This document shows positions 5,685-11,154 of a stretch of 11,154 bases of DNA, one piece after another (position 1 is the stretch's first letter; each line of letters begins with the position of its first letter). The DNA is taken from the NCBI GenBank assembly GCA_947456915.1, contig CANGUQ010000087.1, positions 1 through 11,154 on the forward strand. Reading direction: 5' to 3'. Source of the DNA: Betaproteobacteria bacterium. Lineage in GTDB: Bacteria > Pseudomonadota > Gammaproteobacteria > Burkholderiales > CAIKXV01. The notes under the pieces were generated by a model, which saw only the letters and a program-made list of their open reading frames with translations, was not told the DNA's origin and searched no databases. The position numbers were made by a program, and so were the translations under genes.

Positions 5685-7094
5685 TCATTCGCCAAGCCAT
5701 GACACATGGCGATGAGCGTCGGCCGAGAAGCGCTGCACATCGAACGGTACATCCTTGAACTTCACGCGCGAGAAGCGCTCCTTCTGGGCGAAGGGCACTG
5801 TGGCGTCGATTCCCAGCTTGGCTCGGATGCCATCGCGTCCCTTGCGAACGTACTCGTGCCCTCGCGCGCCCGGGATCACGATGAGATCCTGGGACGCCTC
5901 CATGCGCGTTGCCAATGCGTACTCGACATCGGCAGGGTCATGGATGTCGATATCGCCATCCACCGCAATGACCATATCGAGATCCTTCAGTGCACCGAAA
6001 GACGCGAGGATCGCATTTCGTTGCAGACCGTCATGCTGCGCGGACTGCTTGGTGATGCTCAGAACGGCGTGGAAGCGGTGCAGACCGCCGGCAGTCATCT
6101 CTACGTCCGTGACCACGGGCGTTGCCGCCTGCAGCACCTTCAGCAGGCTCGCTTCGAGGACGTACTTGCGCAACATCACGGTTTCCCGGCCATAGCCGTT
6201 GATCGCAAAGTACATCGGAGAAGTTCGATGCGCGAGCGCCGTGATGTCGAAGATCGGTGCAGGGCCATCGTTCGACATGAACCCCACGAACTCTCCGAAC
6301 GGACCTTCATGGATGCTCTGGTCATGCCGCATCACGCCCTCGAGAACGATCTCGGTTTCGGCAGGGATGAGCAGGTCCTGAGTCAGGCCGCGGCACACGG
6401 GCAAAGGCGCGCCGATCAGGCCGCCCGCAACCTTGAGTTCGTCCGCACCTTCGGGCATCTGCGAGCCCATGGTGGCGGCCGTGTACAAGACGGACAGATC
6501 GGTACCTATGCAGACGGCAATCGGAAGGTCCTCGCCGCGCTTCTGCGCGCGCTCGAAGGCGAGGCGCAGGTGACGCCCGTAATCCATCCGCACCGCTGTG
6601 CGGTTGGTGCCCGACAACTGTAGCCGGTGATAGGACGCGTTGTAGACTCCGGAGTCCGGGTCGCGCACGATGACGACGCCGGCAGTGATGAAGCGCGCCG
6701 GGTCGTTCTCGGCGTGCCGAAGCGCAGGTAACTGTCTGCCGACATCGATGCCGCTGGTGAACACGTTCTCGTGCCATGGCGCCGTTGGCAGGACCCGTGG
6801 GTCGAGTGGATTTGCCATCGCACGGCCCACCAGCTGCCGAATTCCCCAGAAGTCCATCCCGAACGCAGCTTCGCAGTTCGCCTGGGACGCGAGCAGATTG
6901 CCGATGACGGGCATCTGGTGCCCCTTGACTTCGGGGAACAGGATGGCCTTGCCGCCATCGCGCTTCTTGAGAATGCTGGCGATCTCGTACTCGATGTCGG
7001 CTGGTCCGCCAAACACTTCGATACGACCCGCGGCAGCGAGTCGGCGAAGCGCCGAGCGGAATCTCGTGTCGATCACTGCTGGTAGCTCTGCCAT
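5685..7094 (-). CDS. UbiD-family prenyl-FMN-dependent (de)carboxylase
   Basis: The 469-residue product is a UbiD-family enzyme, which uses prenylated FMN to decarboxylate, often reversibly, aromatic or unsaturated acids. The catalytic residues can be placed: Arg157 in YNASYHRLQ (with Asn152 as a likely Mn-binding residue), then Glu263 and Glu268 in IHEGPFGEFVG. Their spacing equals that of Arg173, Glu277 and Glu282 in fungal Fdc1. Further family blocks are GADELKVAGGL at about 216 and NGYGRETVML at about 299. Length is normal for the family. No UbiX prenyltransferase is in the window, so the cofactor must come from elsewhere. The upstream Bug gene ends 66 bp away and the small barrel protein follows at 40 bp. 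The ribosome binding site is weak (GCGGGA). Substrate unknown; UbiQ-pathway UbiD is less likely given the context. Confidence 0.93.
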   Translation of the reverse strand: MAELPAVIDTRFRSALRRLAAAGRIEVFGGPADIEYEIASILKKRDGGKAILFPEVKGHQMPVIGNLLASQANCEAAFGMDFWGIRQLVGRAMANPLDPRVLPTAPWHENVFTSGIDVGRQLPALRHAENDPARFITAGVVIVRDPDSGVYNASYHRLQLSGTNRTAVRMDYGRHLRLAFERAQKRGEDLPIAVCIGTDLSVLYTAATMGSQMPEGADELKVAGGLIGAPLPVCRGLTQDLLIPAETEIVLEGVMRHDQSIHEGPFGEFVGFMSNDGPAPIFDITALAHRTSPMYFAINGYGRETVMLRKYVLEASLLKVLQAATPVVTDVEMTAGGLHRFHAVLSITKQSAQHDGLQRNAILASFGALKDLDMVIAVDGDIDIHDPADVEYALATRMEASQDLIVIPGARGHEYVRKGRDGIRAKLGIDATVPFAQKERFSRVKFKDVPFDVQRFSADAHRHVSWLGE

Positions 7095-7160
7095 CGCGTT
7101 GGTCCCGCTTCAGATGGTGTACTTGGTCACGGACGATTGCGCCGTTACGCGCCGGTGCTT

Positions 7161-8135
7161 CTACTCGGCTTTCGCTCCGGAGTCCTTGACCACCTTGGCC
7201 CAGCGAGCCATCTCCCTGGCTACGAAGGCCCGGAACTGCTCTGGCGTATCCCCGATCGGCACCGAGCCGATCTCGGTCAGTCGCGTGCGAAACGCAGGTT
7301 CGCGAACGACCTTCTGCACTGCACTAGCCAGTCGGTTGATGATCTCGGGTGAGGTGGCTCCCGGCGCAATCAGGCCGTTCCAGACGATGACCTCGTAGCC
7401 CGGCAACGCCGCTTCACCAATGGTCGGCAAGTCGGGCAGTTGCGGCTGCCGGGTCGCGCTGGTGACGCCCAGCGGGCGCAGCTTTCCTGCCTTGATCTGC
7501 GGCAATGCATCGGAAAGATTCGCGAAGGTCATCGCGACTTCGCCGCCGAGTGCAGCTGCGGTTGCGGGCGCGCCCCCACGAAACGGGACGTGCACCAGCT
7601 TCACGCCAGCCATTGAACCAAACATTTCCCCGGAAAGGTGAGTGGTTCCGCCCACACCGGCCGAGCCATAGCTCAACTGTCCCGGCATACGCCTTGCCAG
7701 CGCGATGAGCTCCTTGGCCGTGCGTACGGGCAAGGAGGGATGGACCATCAGCACCAGGGCATTGCTGCTGACGTTGCTGATCGGCGCGATGTCCTTGATG
7801 GGGTCGTAGGGCAGCTTGGCAACCAGGCTCGGCGATATCACGTGTGGCCCCGTCGATGACATCAGCAACGTATAGCCGTCGGGCGCAGACTTGGCGACGT
7901 ACTCCATTGCGATCACGCCCCCAGCACCGCTTCGGTTCTCGACGATCATCGACTGGCCGAGCAGCGGCTGCAGACCCTGAGCGGTCATTCTCGTTACGAC
8001 ATCGGTGTTTCCGCCGGGGGCGAAAGGGACAACGATCCTGATCGGCTTCACTGGCCAATCGACCGGTTGTGCGTCGGCCTCGGGTCCGATCAGCAAGCAA
8101 AGCATGACGGCCGGAAGTGCTGATGCGCGCTTCAT
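7161..8135 (-). CDS. Bug/TctC-family substrate-binding protein, second copy
   Basis: This 324-residue periplasmic binding protein has a signal peptide (residues 1 to about 22, LPAVMLCLLIG, cleavage near ADA-QP). The Bug blocks follow: WPVKPIRIVVPFAPGGNTDVV, VENRSGAGGVIA, APDGYTLL, YDPIKDIAPISNV and the C-terminal RWAKVVKDSGAK. It is clearly a different lineage from the copy at 1874 rather than a recent duplicate. The start at 8135 has GAGGTGAAGG just upstream. As first gene of a minus-strand unit with UbiD and the small barrel protein, it probably captures the acid that the operon degrades. No TctA/TctB partner is seen, as is common for Bug proteins. A putative promoter lies at 8221-8249. Confidence 0.93.
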   Translation of the reverse strand: MKRASALPAVMLCLLIGPEADAQPVDWPVKPIRIVVPFAPGGNTDVVTRMTAQGLQPLLGQSMIVENRSGAGGVIAMEYVAKSAPDGYTLLMSSTGPHVISPSLVAKLPYDPIKDIAPISNVSSNALVLMVHPSLPVRTAKELIALARRMPGQLSYGSAGVGGTTHLSGEMFGSMAGVKLVHVPFRGGAPATAAALGGEVAMTFANLSDALPQIKAGKLRPLGVTSATRQPQLPDLPTIGEAALPGYEVIVWNGLIAPGATSPEIINRLASAVQKVVREPAFRTRLTEIGSVPIGDTPEQFRAFVAREMARWAKVVKDSGAKAE

Positions 8136-8220
8136 CCTTCACCTCGTAACTGGAAAACCTGCCTGATGGTTCCGGAAGACCCGGATGCCGGCCTGGCATG
8201 CACACCCCGGCCGCAGGAGT

Positions 8221-8249
8221 TTTATATCTTCATTCGCGCCAGGCCGCAA
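8221..8249 (-). promoter_or_regulatory. Putative promoter of the Bug-UbiD operon
   Basis: On the minus strand TTGCGG (8249-8244) and TATAAA (8226-8221) are separated by 17 bp, the standard sigma-70 spacing. This would start transcripts near 8214, about 80 bases before the Bug start at 8135. The -10 box is good and the -35 only fair. The candidate MarR operator lies just upstream of it. Confidence 0.5.
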
Positions 8250-8258
8250 GGCGGTAAG

Positions 8259-8271
8259 CTAACAAAGTTAG
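8259..8271. promoter_or_regulatory. Candidate MarR operator (CTAACAAAGTTAG)
   Basis: CTAAC-AAA-GTTAG is a perfect inverted repeat in an AT-rich patch between the divergent Bug-UbiD and marR genes. It lies about 10 bp from the -35 of the minus-strand promoter and 5 bp before TTGACA (8277-8282) of the plus-strand one, so one bound dimer could repress both. MarR proteins usually bind such short palindromes near their own promoter. The extent of the full operator is not known. Confidence 0.5.
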
Positions 8272-8276
8272 TTAAT

Positions 8277-8306
8277 TTGACAAAGCGAATACTGCCCCCC
8301 TAAGAT
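8277..8306 (+). promoter_or_regulatory. Putative marR promoter giving a leaderless transcript
   Basis: A perfect TTGACA (8277-8282) and TAAGAT (8301-8306, four of six consensus bases) are 18 bp apart. The expected start of transcription, six or seven bases after the -10, falls on the ATG at 8312. With no Shine-Dalgarno sequence before that ATG, the transcript would be leaderless or nearly so. Confidence 0.45.
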
Positions 8307-8311
8307 CCGGT

Positions 8312-8869
8312 ATGGCCTCCAGTCAGAAAACACGTCGAACCGATCTGCGCACCGTGTCCCGCCCGGCGCTGCTTCACGAAGGCTCGGATGCGGCTTTTCG
8401 CGACCTCATCCACAACCTGATGGCCTATGCCCATCACATCGTCGCGTGCCGAGACGGCTTCGGCGCCCTGATCGGTCTGACGGGTGTGCAGTACGAGGTC
8501 CTCATGATCGTGCGCCAGTTCGGCGGCGCGGACGGCATGAGCGTGGGGCAGTTGGCCGCGCAGCTGCACCGCAGTGGAGCTTTCGCCACCATGGCTTCCG
8601 GCAAACTTGCCGAGCGCGGCCTGATAATGAAGCGCGCTGACCCAGCCGACGGACGCAGGGTCCTGCTAGTCCTGTCGCCAGCCGGCGAGGCGCTGGTGCG
8701 CTCACTTGCGCCGTTCCAGCGACAAGTGAATGACGTCTTGTTTCGTGGTCTCGACAAACGCCGGTTCGAAGCTCTGTCAAGCATGGTGCAGGGCCTGGTC
8801 ACGAACGGCGAGAAGGGGCTTGCCCTGTCCGAGTTCCTTGTCGCGCAGGCGGCGACTCGGGCGGCCTGA
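8312..8869 (+). CDS. MarR-family transcriptional regulator
   Basis: This 185-residue protein is a MarR-type winged-helix regulator. It has helices at about 25-60 (AFRDLIHNLMAYAHHIV), the recognition part (MSVGQLAAQLHRSGAFATMASGKLAERGLI) and the wing with the family signature RADPADGRRVLLVLSPAGE at about 109-127. C-terminal dimerisation helices follow. MarR proteins are usually repressors released by a phenolic or other aromatic ligand, which fits the aromatic-acid genes on both sides. It is divergent from the Bug-UbiD operon and only 17-23 bp upstream of the cupin gene, so it probably controls both units and itself. ATG 8312 is the most upstream start and lacks a ribosome binding site; the first 20 residues could be absent if a later start is used. 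Confidence 0.93.
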   Translation: MASSQKTRRTDLRTVSRPALLHEGSDAAFRDLIHNLMAYAHHIVACRDGFGALIGLTGVQYEVLMIVRQFGGADGMSVGQLAAQLHRSGAFATMASGKLAERGLIMKRADPADGRRVLLVLSPAGEALVRSLAPFQRQVNDVLFRGLDKRRFEALSSMVQGLVTNGEKGLALSEFLVAQAATRAA

Positions 8870-8892
8870 ACACACTGTTTCGTGGAATGAAA

Positions 8893-9282
8893 ATGGATCT
8901 CAAACAGCATCTCGAGTTCGTGAGCGTGGACCTGAACGATCCACGCTGGGAAGTGCCTCCCGGTTATCCCGGCGGATTCACCCAGCTCATCCTCGCGTCG
9001 GATATCGACGAGACTGCCAAGCGTGGAAGCCGGACTCGCCTGCTCAGGCTGGCGCCCGGAGCCTTCTCTACGGTTCCGTTCGTGCATGACCACTGGGAAG
9101 AGGTGTTTCTGTTCCAGGGAGATCTCGTCGTCGGCTGTGACGACAAGGGCCACGGCGGCCAGGCTTCACATGCGTTCACCTACGCATGTCGTCCGCCTGG
9201 CGTCCACCACGGCCCGTTTTCTTCAGTGGCAGGCTGCCTGCTTTACGAGATTCACTATTACGAGACGAGCGGCAGTAAGTAA
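8893..9282 (+). CDS. Small cupin-domain protein
   Basis: This single-domain cupin has about 129 residues. Counted from the alternative ATG at 8887, motif 1 holds His67 and His69 with Glu71/Glu72 in VHDHWEEVFLFQGDL, and motif 2 holds His107/His108 in PPGVHHGPF. A metal-binding site is therefore likely. The fold resembles ChrR-type cupins, some of which are dioxygenases acting on aromatic or keto compounds; whether this one is an enzyme or a binding protein is open. ATG 8893 is preferred because GGA lies six bases upstream, whereas 8887 has no room for a binding site. The gene follows marR closely and precedes the monooxygenase in the same direction, so it is probably in one operon with both. 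Confidence 0.85.
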   Translation: MDLKQHLEFVSVDLNDPRWEVPPGYPGGFTQLILASDIDETAKRGSRTRLLRLAPGAFSTVPFVHDHWEEVFLFQGDLVVGCDDKGHGGQASHAFTYACRPPGVHHGPFSSVAGCLLYEIHYYETSGSK

Positions 9283-9306
9283 CGCGCCGGTCGACCCGAT
9301 TGACCA

Positions 9307-9339
9307 CTGGCAGAACAGAGTGCGTTTCGGCTCTGCCAG
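9307..9339 (+). other. Inverted repeat between cupin and monooxygenase genes
   Basis: CTGGCAGA (9307-9314) and TCTGCCAG (9332-9339) form a perfect 8-bp stem around a 17-base loop. No T run follows, so a Rho-independent terminator is unlikely. It could be an mRNA processing or stability element that sets the ratio of cupin to monooxygenase, or a protein-binding site. The stem ends 21 bp before the ATG at 9361, leaving AAGGA free for ribosomes. Confidence 0.4.
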
Positions 9340-9360
9340 GCATATCCAAGGATCTGGACC

Positions 9361-10926
9361 ATGCTGAAGACTGGCAGCGAGCATCTGGAGTCATTGCGGG
9401 ACGGCCGGGTCGTCTATATCGGTGCGGAGAAGGTGACGGACGTGACCTCCCACCCGGCTTTCCGCAATGCCGCGCACAGCATCGCCGAGATCTACGACAT
9501 GAAGGCCGCGCCAGAGAATCTCGACGACTCGAGCTTCGTCGAAGACGGTGAGCGCTTCAGCGCGTACTTCCTGCGCGCACGCTCGAGGCAGGATCTGGAG
9601 AAGCGGACCGCGCTGCATCGCAGAATCGCCAACCTGAGCTACGGGCTGCTTGGCCGCTCGCCTGATCACGTTGCGAGCTTCGTTACGGGGATGTCGACCT
9701 CACCAGCGCTGTTCGGACGGTACGCCGACAATCTCACGAGATACTACGAGCACATGCGAAGGAACGACGTCTACGCATGCTACGCAGTGATACCGCCGCA
9801 GGCCGCGCGCAACCCCGAGTTCTACGATAAGGCGAACGTACCCAGTCCGACGCTGCGCGTGGTACGGGAAGAAGACGACGGGCTGGTCATCTCGGGAATG
9901 AAGATGCTTGCCACCGGGGCGGTGTTCGCCAACGAGATCTGGATCGGCAATCTGATTCCGCTCGCGCCGACTCAGATCGCAGAAGCCATCACCTGTGCCG
10001 TGCCCTGCAATGCGCGAGGAGTGACGCTCTGGTCGCGCAAGCCGTTCGAGCGCGACGCGCAGGTCGAGTTCGACAGCCCGCTCGCGCACCGGTACGACGA
10101 GACGGACTGCATGGTAATGTGCGATGAGGTCAAGGTACCCTGGGAGAAGGTGTTCGTGCATGGGGACCCGGTCCTGGCGCGCGACATCTACATCAAGACG
10201 CCCGCGCATTGCTACGGGAACCACCAGTCGAACGTGCGGTTCCACGCGAAGATGAGACTTCTCGTCGGTCTCGCGTCTCGCATCACCCAGGGCTCGGGAG
10301 CCGATCAGATTCCTGCCGTACGTGAGACGCTTGGCCGGTTGGCCGCTCTGGAGGCAACCTTGGGTGGCGTGATCGCGGGTCAGATTCAGGACGCCGAAGC
10401 CTGGCCTGCAGGGCACCTTACGTACAACCGCCGGTACATGTACGCGGGCCTCAACTGGTGCACCGAGAATCACTCCCAGATCATCGATGCCGTTCGTGAA
10501 CTGTGTGGCGGTGGAGTGTTCCAGATGCCGGCCGACATTTCGGTGCTGGAAGATGAGCAACTGGGCAAGCGCTTCGAGCAGTTTTGGCAAACGCCGCAGA
10601 TGGGCGCGACCGCGCGAATGAAGCTGTTCAAGCTCGCCTGGGATCTGGTTGGCTCAGAGTTCGCGGGTCGTCATCAGCAGTACGAGAAGTTCTATGCCGG
10701 AGCTTCGTTCATCGTTCGCAATCACAATTTTCGCGAGACCCCCTGGGATGAGTTGCATGGCGTGGTCGATGGACTGATGGCCGGCTACGACGTACCCGGG
10801 AGTTCGGACACCCGGCCGGGTGAAGCCTCTGCACCGATCGGCGGCGGAAGCCGCCCCGGCAAGAGTTCAGGGGACGGTGGCGTTGGAGGGCATGCGAGGC
10901 GAGCACACGCTGGAGCGGCTGGCTGA
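9361..10926 (+). CDS. HpaB-family FADH2-dependent aromatic monooxygenase with aberrant C-terminus
   Basis: Residues 1-480 are a 4-hydroxyphenylacetate 3-hydroxylase (HpaB)-family protein. These acyl-CoA-dehydrogenase-fold enzymes use reduced FAD from a separate reductase and oxygen to hydroxylate phenolic rings. Visible blocks are LSYGLLGRSPDHV (92-104), NLTRYYEHMRRNDVYACYAVIPPQ (124-147), ISGMKMLATGAVFANEIW (177-194), VPWEKVFVHGD and the C-terminal WDELHGVVDGLMAGYDVPG. Arg99 matches substrate-binding Arg100 of Thermus HpaB, while Tyr104 and His142 there appear as His103 and Tyr141 here. The cysteines of 4-hydroxybutyryl-CoA dehydratase are absent. AAGGA eight bases upstream supports the start. 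Residues 481-521 are Gly/Ser/Arg-rich and lie over an IS remnant in another frame, so the native stop seems lost. No reductase gene is present. Confidence 0.9.
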   Translation: MLKTGSEHLESLRDGRVVYIGAEKVTDVTSHPAFRNAAHSIAEIYDMKAAPENLDDSSFVEDGERFSAYFLRARSRQDLEKRTALHRRIANLSYGLLGRSPDHVASFVTGMSTSPALFGRYADNLTRYYEHMRRNDVYACYAVIPPQAARNPEFYDKANVPSPTLRVVREEDDGLVISGMKMLATGAVFANEIWIGNLIPLAPTQIAEAITCAVPCNARGVTLWSRKPFERDAQVEFDSPLAHRYDETDCMVMCDEVKVPWEKVFVHGDPVLARDIYIKTPAHCYGNHQSNVRFHAKMRLLVGLASRITQGSGADQIPAVRETLGRLAALEATLGGVIAGQIQDAEAWPAGHLTYNRRYMYAGLNWCTENHSQIIDAVRELCGGGVFQMPADISVLEDEQLGKRFEQFWQTPQMGATARMKLFKLAWDLVGSEFAGRHQQYEKFYAGASFIVRNHNFRETPWDELHGVVDGLMAGYDVPGSSDTRPGEASAPIGGGSRPGKSSGDGGVGGHARRAHAGAAG

Positions 10927-11062
10927 ACGCGCACACTTGCATCCTGCCCCGCCGAGGGGCCAGACCTTCGAACAAGGCACTTCCAATGTCAGAGACATCG
11001 ACGCTGAAATAGAAACACAAGCTTGCCAGGATCTACGGGGCACGCATCCTTGCCTTCACTGA
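10820..11062 (+). pseudogene. Decayed IS3-family OrfA remnant
   Basis: This frame (GTG at 10820) reads AAPARVQGTVALEGMRGEHTLERLAERAHLHP, which resembles the helix-turn-helix of IS3-family OrfA proteins (ARVALEALRGE.T..ELA....HPNQI..WK). The next part, QTFEQGTSNVRDIDAEIE, fits the family's FEQGAS...EAEI stretch, with residues around the Trp-Lys lost. It is shortened and altered and cannot give a working protein. It is a different OrfA from the one at 215-538. It overlaps the monooxygenase 3' end in a different frame and lies 3' of residue 480 of that protein. Confidence 0.5.
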
Positions 11063-11104
11063 CCGATGGGGCTGGTGCGCCGGTGTTTCGGGCGGTTGCC
11101 CGGT

Positions 11105-11143
11105 GTCAACTATCCTGAGCTGTCAGCGTCAACTATCTTGAGC
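11105..11143. repeat. Direct repeats GTCAACTATCYTGAGC, possible IS21-like terminus
   Basis: GTCAACTATCCTGAGC (11105-11120) and GTCAACTATCTTGAGC (11128-11143) differ at one base and start 23 bp apart. Such tandem terminal repeats are usual at ends of IS21-family elements, so another insertion sequence may begin or end at the right edge of the window. No transposase is in view to confirm this. The rest of 11063-11154 shows no gene. Confidence 0.45.
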
Positions 11144-11154
11144 GGTGCGGTCGG

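Noticed and set aside
5706..6623. Plus-strand open frame of 305 codons
   Set aside because: It is antisense to UbiD, whose frame has full family motifs; the His/Arg-rich product is a shadow.
9700..10590. Minus-strand open frame of 296 codons
   Set aside because: Antisense to the monooxygenase, no ribosome binding site or family motif.
9361..10800. 4-hydroxybutyryl-CoA dehydratase as the identity of the HpaB-like gene
   Set aside because: The cysteines and histidine that bind the iron-sulfur cluster in that enzyme are not at the expected places, while the GRSPD monooxygenase block is.
1..11154. CRISPR array, tRNA, rRNA
   Set aside because: No regularly spaced repeat array, cloverleaf or rRNA-like sequence was seen; the repeat pairs at 1052 and 11105 have only two units each.

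Overview
The window looks like an accessory catabolic region of a GC-rich proteobacterium, most likely a member of the Burkholderiales such as the Bordetella/Achromobacter/Cupriavidus groups. The reasons are the high GC content, two orphan tripartite-tricarboxylate-type (Bug/TctC) periplasmic binding proteins, which are expanded in that order, and the mixture of degradation genes with insertion-sequence debris. The taxonomic call is inference from gene content; no rRNA or other marker is present.

Layout. 1-592 is the right part of an IS3-family element on the minus strand (complete OrfA, truncated OrfB, one terminal inverted-repeat end near 592). It has removed the 5' part of a YecA/UPF0149 gene whose C-terminal half with its SEC-C zinc motif remains (593-993). 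994-1870 is a scrap zone: a pair of direct repeats, a truncated Fic/AbiEi-like N-terminus, and unassigned small ORFs. A plus-strand block follows with a Bug receptor (1874-2857), preceded by a nine-codon leader ORF, and an isochorismatase-family cysteine hydrolase (3066-3782).

A minus-strand block, read right to left, holds a second Bug receptor (8135-7161), a UbiD-family prenyl-FMN decarboxylase (7094-5685), a small dimeric alpha/beta-barrel protein (5644-5291), a transposase scrap, and a second isochorismatase-family hydrolase (4859-4134). The second hydrolase faces the first tail to tail, and the two align without gaps. Divergent from this block is a MarR regulator (8312-8869), followed by a small cupin (8893-9282) and an HpaB-type FADH2-dependent aromatic monooxygenase (9361-10926). 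The 3' end of the monooxygenase runs out of frame through a decayed IS3 OrfA. The window ends at short direct repeats resembling another IS terminus.

How the genes may work together (inference): the Bug proteins capture a carboxylated compound in the periplasm. The HpaB-like enzyme hydroxylates an aromatic ring, UbiD removes or adds a ring carboxylate, the cupin may act in ring or side-chain oxygenation, and the isochorismatase-type hydrolases cleave an amide or related bond. MarR, with an operator candidate between the two divergent promoters, would couple expression to the substrate. No UbiX, flavin reductase or TctAB membrane components lie in the window, so these would have to be supplied from elsewhere. 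The most unusual points are the Tyr/His swap at two substrate-contact positions of the HpaB-like enzyme, its IS-derived C-terminal tail, the tail-to-tail paralogous hydrolases, and a MarR gene that appears leaderless.
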